From Flavobacterium tructae (lineage in GTDB: Bacteria > Bacteroidota > Bacteroidia > Flavobacteriales > Flavobacteriaceae), in the NCBI RefSeq assembly GCF_002217475.1, contig NZ_MUHH01000013.1, positions 1 through 64,000 on the forward strand: DNA of 64,000 nucleotides, in the 5' to 3' direction. Every line of letters begins with the position of its first letter. Position 1 is the stretch's first letter. A program made the translations under genes and the position numbers. This document shows, in pieces, positions 47,082 to 55,279 of this stretch. The notes under the pieces are model-generated. The model did no database searches, was not told the DNA's origin, and worked only from the letters and a program-made list of their open reading frames with translations.

Positions 47082-48536
47082 CTATGCCAATCCGCGGGTC
47101 AGCCAGCCTTTTTTATTGGCTGTAACGATAGCATACGGTGTAATCCAAAACAAACTGAATGTATAAAAAACACTGTACGAATAAGCCCAAAGTGAATCGG
47201 CAAAATTATATCTTTTGGTGTAAAACAATACCGGAAAACTCGATACGATTAAAATCGCTAAAAGTGTAGAACTTAAAAACAATATCGGATGTACCGCGAT
47301 GAAAAAGAACATAAAAAACATAAACGGATACGCCATAATCATCTTCATAGATTGACTCACAAATAAAAGACGTGCTCCAAATTTAGATTCACTTCTGAAA
47401 TCTGTAAAAACATACTTTGCCATAGCGATGTTTTCACGCACATTACTTCTGCTCCATCTGATAAACATCTTATACAATCCGGTATATTCTTCCGGCACGT
47501 TGGTCAATACATAAGCATTTCTCTGAAACAACACATGCTGCCCTTGTCTCAAAATCATGTTGGTCATAGCACGATCTTCACCAATGTCCGATGGCTGTCC
47601 CATAAAGGTCTGATTGATCCATTCGTCCAAACAAGCAAAAACCGAAGTTTTTCTGTAAGCTGCCGCTGCTCCCGGAGTACAAAGCACAGACCCTAATTGA
47701 CTTTCGGCAGAACGCATAAACTCAAAACTCATCACAAAACTCACATTCAGCATTTTTGGTAAAATTGCTTTTTTGCTGTTCAGTACATGAACATTTCCGG
47801 CTACTGCACCACATTTTTCATCTACGACAAACGGACTCACTAAGTTTCTTAAGGTATCTTTTTTTACGATCGAATCACTGTCTACCGTAACGAATATCTC
47901 TCCCGTTCCCAACTCGAATCCACGGTGTAAAGCATGACGTTTTCCTCTATTTTCAGGTTGTTGAAAAATCGTCAAACGATCGCCCAATTTTATTTTTGCT
48001 TGTTGCATCCAGTACCAGGTATCGTCTTTACTTCCGTCATCAACCGCTAATATTTGCATCTTTTGCTCCGGAAAATCACTCTCTGCTAAGCTCATTAAAG
48101 TATCCCAAACCAGCTTCCCTTCGTTATACGCAGGAACAATCACAGTACAGGTTGGCAACATTTCATCCGAAACAGATTCGATTGGTTTATAAGTAAAATA
48201 CAAGTATAAATTATACAGAAAAACTCCGGCCTGAAATACAAACAATACCCCTGCCAGTATCAGGAAAGGGAATCCCCAGCTTGAATTTATTCGCTCCAAC
48301 TGAAACTGATCAAAGTCAGATTGCAGCTGATAAGCAGTATAAGCTCCAATAAACATTAGGATAAATGTACTTACCAGTACAAACAACCCTGTCTTACTTT
48401 TGGTACGCTCGCTTACTTTCTTTGAAGTTACATTGGCATTACTAATACGAAAAATGGAACTGTTTAAGGCTTGTTGGTTATTAAGATCTGGATTTGAAGT
48501 ATAAAACTGTTCTGATGTTAAGGTTTCACTTTTCAT
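47082..48536 (-). CDS. Processive family 2 glycosyltransferase, hyaluronan/chitin-synthase-like
   Basis: The 484-residue inner-membrane enzyme polymerises or transfers sugars from UDP-sugars. After two N-terminal helices (about 48-68 and 88-112), the cytoplasmic GT-A domain shows DDGSKDDTWYW, VDSDSIV (DxD), GEDRAMTN and the product-exit MFIRWSRSNVRENI, the Q/RxxRW-type motif of processive synthases. It ends with four or more C-terminal helices. The pattern matches hyaluronan synthase, NodC and poly-GlcNAc synthases, so a GlcNAc-containing exopolysaccharide is plausible. No deacetylase or export partner is beside it. Confidence 0.85.
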   Translation of the reverse strand: MKSETLTSEQFYTSNPDLNNQQALNSSIFRISNANVTSKKVSERTKSKTGLFVLVSTFILMFIGAYTAYQLQSDFDQFQLERINSSWGFPFLILAGVLFVFQAGVFLYNLYLYFTYKPIESVSDEMLPTCTVIVPAYNEGKLVWDTLMSLAESDFPEQKMQILAVDDGSKDDTWYWMQQAKIKLGDRLTIFQQPENRGKRHALHRGFELGTGEIFVTVDSDSIVKKDTLRNLVSPFVVDEKCGAVAGNVHVLNSKKAILPKMLNVSFVMSFEFMRSAESQLGSVLCTPGAAAAYRKTSVFACLDEWINQTFMGQPSDIGEDRAMTNMILRQGQHVLFQRNAYVLTNVPEEYTGLYKMFIRWSRSNVRENIAMAKYVFTDFRSESKFGARLLFVSQSMKMIMAYPFMFFMFFFIAVHPILFLSSTLLAILIVSSFPVLFYTKRYNFADSLWAYSYSVFYTFSLFWITPYAIVTANKKGWLTRGLA

Positions 48537-49241
48537 ATGACATTACTTTTGATTGCTTTCTAATGGCTCTTATTTAATTCTTTCCCTCCGATACTACATT
48601 TTGATTAATGGAGAGAATTTTATACTAATGCCATTTTGCAAGCGTTATGCCATAATTATTCTTTTACTGATTTCTAATGAATTAGCGGTTTTGCGTCATT
48701 TTTAAGTGTGTAATTATTACACGTTTTCGTATACAGTATACAGTTTTTGTTGGGGTTTTGGGAGGTTTTAAGTTGAGGTTTTGTGGTCTTTGAACATGAC
48801 GAAGTTTAGAAATAACGTTTTCTTGTGTTTATTATTGTCTCCCAAAACAAAGTCAAAAGATTTTTGGAATTTGGAATTTTAAAATTTTGGAATTTCTTTT
48901 TCTGGAGCTATTTCCTGCTATCCGCTTGTATCTTTTCCTTGCTAAAGAAGCAAGAAAAAGGATACCGCTTCTATCAGGGCTAGGGCACTTGTTTTTATAA
49001 GAAACTTTCTTTTTCGATAATCAAGCCTTTCAAAGGATTTATTGGGGAGTAAACAGACACGTATAAATTTAATTTTAAAATATAGCCTGCAACATATCCA
49101 ATTACAAATATTACTTGTAAAAAATCAGTAATTTCAGACCATTAAAAAACTAAACAATTAAAAACAAATAAATTACACTTTTTTCATCAAATACTCCATT
49201 TGTATCTCTATTATAAAACTTTATGTTACAAAAAGTAAAAA
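48537..49241. other. 705-base gene-free region with repeats
   Basis: No protein gene is visible. 48720-48741 has the double palindrome CGTATACAGTATACAG. At about 48903-48990 there is a GCTATCCGCTTGTATC...GGATACCGCTTCTATC unit enclosing a TCTTTTCCTTGCT / AGCAAGAAAAAGG hairpin, which looks like a dispersed flavobacterial REP unit. The rest is A/T-rich and unremarkable. Confidence 0.55.
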
Positions 49242-50843
49242 TCACTCCTCATACATCTCCATCCACAATCTTGTCTCCTCCAAATCCAGTTCTTTTTCAA
49301 TTTTCCTGAAAATCTCTTCGTGAACAGAACCAGTTTTGTGCATCCATTCGAGTTTGTCACGCTCTATGTTTAAAAGATCGATTTGTAGTTTGGTAAAATC
49401 ATTGAAAATCTCCCCTCCTAAAACCTTTCCTTTTCCGAAGAAATTAGCTGGGAGTTCCGTTTTTTGAAGACGATTGAATTTGACTTCGTATTTGCTTTTA
49501 ATGTTGTGCAGTAAATCATCATTAAGCAAAGAAAAATTATCTTCGATATGGGTAATGGTTTGCGAAACAATCGTATTTCGGATCTCGTATTCTTCGGCAA
49601 GAATTGAATACGGTTCCACTTTTAATTTTTTAATCAGCCACGGCAAAGTAAGTCCCTGAATGACCAAAGTCGAAAGTATCACACAAAAAACCAGGTAGAT
49701 GATGAGGTTTCGCAAAGGGAATTCGGTTATTTTGTTCATCATTAACGGTAAAGCCAGTGCCGCCGCCATAGATACTACACCTCGCATTCCGGACCAGCCG
49801 AAAATAATCATATTGCGATAATCAAATTCTTCTTTCAGACGAATTCTTTTACTAAGCATTCTCGGAAGCAAAGTTGCCGGAACCACCCATAAAAACCGAA
49901 CCAAAATCACCACTACACTTATAGAAGCACCCCAAACAAACAAGGACCAACCGGAGTAATCTCCAATTCCGGCAATAATTTGTCGCAGTTGAAGTCCAAT
50001 TAAAATAAAAATCAAACCGTTTAAAATATTGGTCAAAACACTCCAGATCGTTCCGGCCATAATTCGGCTTTCGTGCGTAAAAATTGTTCCGGATCGGGCT
50101 GACAAATAAAGTCCGGTAGCGACTACGGCTAAAACTCCCGAACATTCAAAATGTTCTGCGATTAGATAAGAGGCAAAAGGCGTTAGCAAAGTCAAAGTGG
50201 CTTCGATCACCTCATCACAGACAAATCTCTTGTGAATATAACACATAATAAACCCCACAGCCAAACCAATTGCGATTCCCGCTACAGACATCACAACAAA
50301 GTTTAACCCCGCCTGCCAGAGCACAAAATTACCGGCCGTAATTGCGGTTAATGCATATTTGTAAGCCACCAGACCACTGGCGTCATTCACCAGACTTTCG
50401 CCTTCAAGAATGGAGATTAATCTGGGATGCAAACCCAATCCTTTGGTAATCGAAGTTGCAGAAACCGCATCTGGAGGCGAGACTATTGCGCCTAATAGAA
50501 AAGCCAAAGGCCAGGAAATATCATCAATAAGCAGGTGCGCTGCAATCGCTACTGCTACTGTGGTAAACAACACTAAACCTACCGCTGCCAAAGTAATAGG
50601 CCGGATGGTTTGTTTAAAATCGGACCAGCTTGTGTACCAGGCGGCGTGGTATAAAAGCGGTGGCAAAAAGATAATAAAAACCACCTCAGGACTTAAAGCA
50701 ATTACCGGAAGTCCGGGAACAATACTAATCACAACACCACAAAGCACTAGTACAATGGGAATTGGAAAATTGTATTTTTTACTAACGAGACTCAAAAAAG
50801 CGACTCCAAATAGTAACATGATGATTACAGTAATATTTTCCAT
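49242..50843 (-). CDS. CPA1-family Na+/H+ antiporter
   Basis: The 533-residue inner-membrane protein exchanges Na+ (or K+) for H+ and helps control pH and salt. About twelve helices fill residues 1-410, including the ion-site regions GAIVSPPDAVSATSI and GESLVNDASGLVAYKYA (Asn-Asp pair) and a GWSGMRGVVSMAAALALP helix. These are hallmarks of the NhaP/YjcE branch. A cytoplasmic C-terminal helical tail of about 120 residues follows. It is monocistronic with its own upstream region. Confidence 0.88.
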   Translation of the reverse strand: MENITVIIMLLFGVAFLSLVSKKYNFPIPIVLVLCGVVISIVPGLPVIALSPEVVFIIFLPPLLYHAAWYTSWSDFKQTIRPITLAAVGLVLFTTVAVAIAAHLLIDDISWPLAFLLGAIVSPPDAVSATSITKGLGLHPRLISILEGESLVNDASGLVAYKYALTAITAGNFVLWQAGLNFVVMSVAGIAIGLAVGFIMCYIHKRFVCDEVIEATLTLLTPFASYLIAEHFECSGVLAVVATGLYLSARSGTIFTHESRIMAGTIWSVLTNILNGLIFILIGLQLRQIIAGIGDYSGWSLFVWGASISVVVILVRFLWVVPATLLPRMLSKRIRLKEEFDYRNMIIFGWSGMRGVVSMAAALALPLMMNKITEFPLRNLIIYLVFCVILSTLVIQGLTLPWLIKKLKVEPYSILAEEYEIRNTIVSQTITHIEDNFSLLNDDLLHNIKSKYEVKFNRLQKTELPANFFGKGKVLGGEIFNDFTKLQIDLLNIERDKLEWMHKTGSVHEEIFRKIEKELDLEETRLWMEMYEE

Positions 50844-50935
50844 TTTCGAATTGTTTTGGTATTTTGGTTATAACATTACGAATATACTATTTTTAGGACT
50901 TTAGTTAGAATTATGTTTCTAAGTGTTGCTTTTTT

Positions 50936-51056
50936 AGCCACAGATTACATGGATTAAAAAGATTTTTTTTATACATGTCCAAAAACTAGGTATCACCAAT
51001 ATTAAAATACTTTTTACACAAAATTTAAAATCCAAATAATCGTTTTAATCTGTGGC
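50936..51056. repeat. CCACAGATTA dispersed inverted repeat
   Basis: GCCACAGATTACATGGATTAAAA at the left is mirrored by TTTTAATCTGTGGC at the right, about 100 bases apart. The same ends occur in the 34437-35083 duplication and, as single arms, near 7670, 21935 and 22013. It sits between the antiporter and the MscS gene, both of which must have their promoters here. Confidence 0.65.
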
Positions 51057-51182
51057 AAAAACAATTGCCAGCGGCAGATAAAATCACAAGTGCTAAAGCT
51101 CATTTAACCAAATTTTATTGCATCCGACATTATAAATACTTTAAAAAAAATTACATTTGAACCTTAATTCATATCCCAAATT

Positions 51183-53531
51183 ATGATCCTGAAAAGAAAT
51201 TTTATCGGTGTACTCGCCTTACTGGCTGTCTTATTTCATGCACCGATTGCCTATTCTCAAACGACTTCTCCAAAAACAGAGACTAAATCAAAACTATTTG
51301 AAGAAACCACTACGGATAGTGACTATCTGATGGCTATTGAAAAAGCGGGAGAGGTTTTGGAATCTGCGCATAACGATACTGAATTTGATGGAAACAGTCA
51401 TCGTTTGTTTGGTGAAATCAAAGGAACGCAAAGTAAACTTGATCTTATTCTGGCCAGCCTAAAAGGAGCAAATCCGAATGTGCGCAACCAACAAATGTAC
51501 CGCATTGTACTGAAAGAAATTGAGCTGGAACTTGATGAACAAAATACAGCAATCAATTCTCGCAACCTGGCACTTGAAAAAATCAAAAACAGAGTAATTG
51601 ATTTGCGCAAGGATAAAACCCTCATGGGACTTTTGAAAGACACCCTTCGTCGCAAGCAATTCAAACAGGAATTTGCGAATCTGAAAAAAAGATACCTGAG
51701 TACCGACAGTCTGATGACCAAGAATCAAAGTATTTTAAACCATAATAAAAGATTAACGGTTGAAAGAAAAATTGCCGTATCAAATGCCCTAATTACTGTA
51801 GAAAGCAAACTGGAAAAATCCGGAATCAGTATGCTTAAAAAAGAATATCCAGTTTTATGGAGTACAAACGATTCTGTTGCAAAAAAGATCGTAGGTAAAA
51901 ACATTAAAGCCAAAATAATTATTGAAGAAAACGTTGCGGAATATTACTTAAGTTATCGAGCCGGTGGTTTAATCACACTGCTTTTATTGATGGGAATATT
52001 GGGTTGGTACATTTCCCGCAATTTAAAATACCTCAACAGTAATGCACATGCCGAAAAGCTGTCACAGCTTAACTTCAAATACATCAATAGAGGTGTTGTT
52101 ATTCCGGTTGCTGTCATTGGTCTTAACATTGCTGTAGTTAGCAATTTATATGCTCCTGCCCTATTTATTGAATCGATTCAGCTGGTTCTTCTCGGACTAC
52201 TTACAGTACTTTTTAAAAATAAATGGTCGGGCATTGCCATGCGCAACTGGTTACTTCTTTTAGTATTGTTTTTTATGCTGTGTTTCTTAGACTTGTTCAT
52301 CCCTGTTGGTTTTATGCAGCGTTGTGCCTTTATTGTAATCAACCTCTTCGGAATCCGCTATGGTTTCGTACAGATCAAAACCTTAAAAGATCAGTTGTAC
52401 ATCAAAGGCTTTTTTAAATGGGCCACCATCATTTTTATTGGTCTGAATGCTTTATCCATTTTCGATAATGTTCTAGGAAGAGTTTCACTTGCCAATATGT
52501 TAAGTCTTACTGCTTTTATATCGCTAACTCAGATCGTGGCACTGAGTGTACTTTTAAAAATTGTACTCGAAATTATTCTTTTACAAATTTACACGACCCG
52601 CATTAAACGTGGTATCGAGAAAATCTTCGATCATGAAAGCTTATCTGATACACTAAAAAGACCATTCATCATCGTCATCAGTTATATGTGGATTGTAGTC
52701 ATTGCAGCCAATTTAAACATTTGGGAATCACTGCGCACCGGTTTGGGTTCGCTACTAAGTCATCCAAATACCATTGGAAGCATCACTTTTACGCTGGGCA
52801 ATATCGTCTTATTTTTTATCATCATCTGGGTTGCGCATTTATTACAAAACTATGTGGCTTATTTCTTTGGAGAAATTGACGATGAAAACGAAGAAACCAT
52901 CAATAAAAGACAGCATTCTAAACTACTCATCACAAGGCTTGTGGTTTTAATAAGTGGTTATCTTTTGGCTGTAGCTGCTTCGGGAATGCCTCTTGATAAA
53001 CTAAGCATTCTACTGGGAGCCTTGGGTGTTGGTGTGGGTCTTGGACTTCAGAATGTCGTTAATAATTTCGTCTCAGGTATCATCCTGATTTTTGACAAAC
53101 CCATTCAGGTTGGAGATGTTATCGACATTAGTTCTGAATCTGGCCGGGTAAAATCGATGGGATTGCGTACCACCAAAATCAACTCTTCAAACGGTGCCGA
53201 AATCATTATTCCGAATGGTAATTTACTGTCGCAAAACATTACCAACTGGACGTATACTGATAATTTTAAACTAGTAGAAATTACCGCTGAGGTTACTGGT
53301 GATGTACTCCCTGAAAAAATCAATTCTATTATTTTGGAAACTCTTGAAGAGATGGCATTGGTCAATACTACCAAAGTTCCGCAAATTTATTACAGCGCCA
53401 TTTCTGATGGAAAATTCAAACTGCAAATAAAATTCTGGTGCAGCATTTACCGTACTGAAGAAACTATCAGCAATGCAAGACAGGTTCTTTTCAGTAATTT
53501 TAAAGAAAAAGGTTTAACGCTGTCTACCTAA
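51183..53531 (+). CDS. Large MscS-family mechanosensitive channel
   Basis: The 782-residue inner-membrane channel relieves osmotic pressure by opening under membrane tension. A signal peptide (to YSQ) precedes a long periplasmic alpha-helical region (about 30-235, coiled-coil-rich). Then come roughly nine to eleven membrane helices, and the conserved MscS pore and beta domain near the C-terminus (LGALGVGVGLGLQNVVNNF; PIQVGDVIDI; GRVKSMGLRTTKI; IIPNGNLLSQNITNW). The large N-terminal part resembles MscK/YbiO-type members. It is monogenic and ends at a strong terminator. Confidence 0.9.
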   Translation: MILKRNFIGVLALLAVLFHAPIAYSQTTSPKTETKSKLFEETTTDSDYLMAIEKAGEVLESAHNDTEFDGNSHRLFGEIKGTQSKLDLILASLKGANPNVRNQQMYRIVLKEIELELDEQNTAINSRNLALEKIKNRVIDLRKDKTLMGLLKDTLRRKQFKQEFANLKKRYLSTDSLMTKNQSILNHNKRLTVERKIAVSNALITVESKLEKSGISMLKKEYPVLWSTNDSVAKKIVGKNIKAKIIIEENVAEYYLSYRAGGLITLLLLMGILGWYISRNLKYLNSNAHAEKLSQLNFKYINRGVVIPVAVIGLNIAVVSNLYAPALFIESIQLVLLGLLTVLFKNKWSGIAMRNWLLLLVLFFMLCFLDLFIPVGFMQRCAFIVINLFGIRYGFVQIKTLKDQLYIKGFFKWATIIFIGLNALSIFDNVLGRVSLANMLSLTAFISLTQIVALSVLLKIVLEIILLQIYTTRIKRGIEKIFDHESLSDTLKRPFIIVISYMWIVVIAANLNIWESLRTGLGSLLSHPNTIGSITFTLGNIVLFFIIIWVAHLLQNYVAYFFGEIDDENEETINKRQHSKLLITRLVVLISGYLLAVAASGMPLDKLSILLGALGVGVGLGLQNVVNNFVSGIILIFDKPIQVGDVIDISSESGRVKSMGLRTTKINSSNGAEIIIPNGNLLSQNITNWTYTDNFKLVEITAEVTGDVLPEKINSIILETLEEMALVNTTKVPQIYYSAISDGKFKLQIKFWCSIYRTEETISNARQVLFSNFKEKGLTLST

Positions 53532-53564
53532 ACATACTCCTACTTTTCGAATTCAAAGGAATAA

Positions 53565-53607
53565 AAAACGGAAATGACTTTCTCAAAAGTTATTTCCGTC
53601 TTTTTAT
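53565..53607. terminator. Bidirectional intrinsic terminator
   Basis: ACGGAAATGACTTT pairs with AAAGTTATTTCCGT (one mismatch) around a CTC loop, with A-run left and T-run right. It serves the MscS gene and the convergent gene at 53629. Confidence 0.88.
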
Positions 53608-53628
53608 TTAATCTTCTAACGAACTCAT

Positions 53629-54660
53629 TTACCTCTTTACATATTTATTCAGGATGTAATGTGTCACAGGTCGTAACGGACTATTATTTTCCGGATGTCT
53701 GCCATGTGCATCAAAAAATTCAATTCCTTTTGCCGTCTTAGCATACCATATAATCGCTACTCCGTTTTTATCAAAATAAGTTGTCGTATCACAAACCTTA
53801 ATCTTTTTAAGATTGACAAGCGTTGGGTCTATTATTTCAATATTAGCAGATTTAGCAAAACCTTGTATTTTTAAATCACAATCTACCATTTCATAGTGAT
53901 CCCCTGACCACTGCATACATTCCTTATCTGGAAAAGCGAAATAAATAATTAAACCTATTAAACACAAAATACCAACAATACCAATAATAGCACGTTGTAA
54001 TCCTACCCCAGGTTCAGGACTAGGTTCAGGATCATGGATTTCTTCAACATCTACATTTACAAATGAATTGATTTGTGGTTTTTTGACTTCAATACCATTT
54101 ATTTCCTCTGTCCCGTTTACTTTTTCTCTTTCTTTTCTAACCAAAAAATTGTCTAGAATTACGGAATGCGTATTCTCTTCCTTTTTCGGATTCAATACTT
54201 CTATTTTTTCTTCATTTTCAATCAGACCTTCAACTTCAATTTGACCTTCTTCTTCAATTGAACCTTCTTCTTCAGTTAGATCTTCTTCTTTAAATAACTC
54301 CTGCATCCTAAATTTAGTAAAAGGTCTTGCCTTGAAATCGACCAGGATTGCGGCCATATTTACTACATCCAGAATTGTTGGATCGGATTCTCCTTTAAAA
54401 AAATTATCAATAGGTCTGAATTTATCTATTTGCTTATCAAAGCTATTCTTTTTGTTCACATCAAAAGCCAGTCCTAACAAAGAACTAAAAACGGTTAAAT
54501 CGTCCTGATTTCTGTTTTGCTGCTGAAATAATTCCCAACATAAATTGCGGAGTTTGGCTCTGGTAGGGTTTTCCAAATAAACAGAATGTCCGCTCTTTTT
54601 TTCTATCTCATATTTCTTCTTAACCGCTTTTTTGTAATCTTCAAAAGTATTGTTTGGCAT
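53629..54660 (-). CDS. Membrane-anchored protein of unknown function, module copy 1
   Basis: The 343-residue protein is not one I recognise. Residues 1-125 form a helical cytoplasmic domain (FEDYKKAVKKKYEIEKKSGH, NPTRAKLRNLCWELF, DKFRPIDNFFKGESDP, AAILVDFKARPFTKF). A linker of acidic heptad-like repeats follows (SIEEEGQIEVEGLIENEEKI). One membrane helix (AIIGIVGILCLIGLIIYFAF, about 225-245) and a C-terminal periplasmic domain of about 95 residues complete it. The first 125 residues are shared with the protein at 61211. In both places the gene is divergent from a proline-tailed lipoprotein and TPR sensor kinase. The topology suggests linking the cytoplasm to an envelope signal. Confidence 0.75.
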   Translation of the reverse strand: MPNNTFEDYKKAVKKKYEIEKKSGHSVYLENPTRAKLRNLCWELFQQQNRNQDDLTVFSSLLGLAFDVNKKNSFDKQIDKFRPIDNFFKGESDPTILDVVNMAAILVDFKARPFTKFRMQELFKEEDLTEEEGSIEEEGQIEVEGLIENEEKIEVLNPKKEENTHSVILDNFLVRKEREKVNGTEEINGIEVKKPQINSFVNVDVEEIHDPEPSPEPGVGLQRAIIGIVGILCLIGLIIYFAFPDKECMQWSGDHYEMVDCDLKIQGFAKSANIEIIDPTLVNLKKIKVCDTTTYFDKNGVAIIWYAKTAKGIEFFDAHGRHPENNSPLRPVTHYILNKYVKR

Positions 54661-54782
54661 GATATCTTAGGATTTTTAAGGATTTGTCAATTGGATTTTC
54701 AAGGACTTTTACGGAATTATAAGGACTTCAAAAAATACATCGGAATTCCCGGAATTCCTTATTAATACAGGCTTACAAGCGT

Positions 54783-55016
54783 CGTTACTTTGCCTTCAGA
54801 ATCAGTTAACGTTTTGATCTGCAGGTCAAAAACAAATGTACAAAACTAGTTCAATTAAAAAGTGCGGAAAACCGTAAAACGGAGTTTATCCGGGAAGTAT
54901 AAATGAAAATTTTACGGCCTACGCACTTCACTTCCCAGCAAAATTGGCATCGCCATAACAAGATTCAGAAAAGTTCTGAACGGGCATGCCGCATATAATT
55001 TTTAAATCCAAAAACC
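54783..55016 (+). promoter_or_regulatory. Structured leader with pseudoknot, module copy 1
   Basis: A weak -7-like TTACTTTG lies at 54785-54792. Next is a palindrome TTTTGA-TCTGCAGG-TCAAAA (54812-54831). Then a long stem: AAGTGCG (54860-54866) with CGCACTT (54922-54928) and CCGTAAAA (54872-54879) with TTTTACGG (54910-54917). GGGAAGT in its loop (54892-54898) can pair with ACTTCCC just past the stem (54930-54936), giving an H-type pseudoknot. A further hairpin TTCAGAA-AAG-TTCTGAA (54964-54980) is framed by GGCAT/ATGCC. The whole layout recurs at 61937-62176. This is likely a regulatory RNA leader of the lipoprotein-kinase operon. Confidence 0.7.
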
Positions 55017-55199
55017 ATGAAAAATTTATATTTGATGGGAGCAATTGTGCTTCTTAGTGCCTCTTTATATTCTTGCACCGCTGACGAATACGATACTGCA
55101 AAAACAAATGACAAACCTGCAATACCTGCATATGCTGACGGTCCTGGAGATCAACCCATAACGGTTCCACCGCCACCGCCACCACCACCAGTAAAATAA
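55017..55199 (+). CDS. Small proline-tailed lipoprotein, module copy 1
   Basis: The 60-residue product has a lipoprotein signal (AIVLLSASLYSC, Cys20), then TADEYDTAKTNDKPA, a YADGPGDQP motif and eight consecutive prolines before VK. The mature chain is about 41 residues and has no room for a folded domain. Its paralogue at 62177 keeps the DEY(D/E)T and ADGPGD motifs and proline tail. It is encoded just before a TPR sensor kinase, so it could be a ligand, a signal precursor or a membrane-tethered cofactor. No known function. Confidence 0.8.
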   Translation: MKNLYLMGAIVLLSASLYSCTADEYDTAKTNDKPAIPAYADGPGDQPITVPPPPPPPPVK

Positions 55200-55240
55200 T
55201 GAAGAAGTAAGATATTTCATTAATAATAAATTAGTATTTT

Positions 55241-55279
55241 CGGGGAAAGTAACTTTTATGGTACGATCCCCGTTTTTTT
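55241..55279 (+). terminator. Attenuator-like hairpin enclosing the kinase start codon, copy 1
   Basis: CGGGGA (55241-55246) pairs with TCCCCG (55267-55272), with inner GTAAC/GGTAC, and is followed by seven T. It has the form of an intrinsic terminator, but the ATG of the sensor kinase (55258) lies in its loop and the T-run encodes Phe-Phe of the signal peptide. The same structure is at 62398-62437. It should reduce read-through from the lipoprotein gene into the kinase gene, or block kinase translation. Confidence 0.8.
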
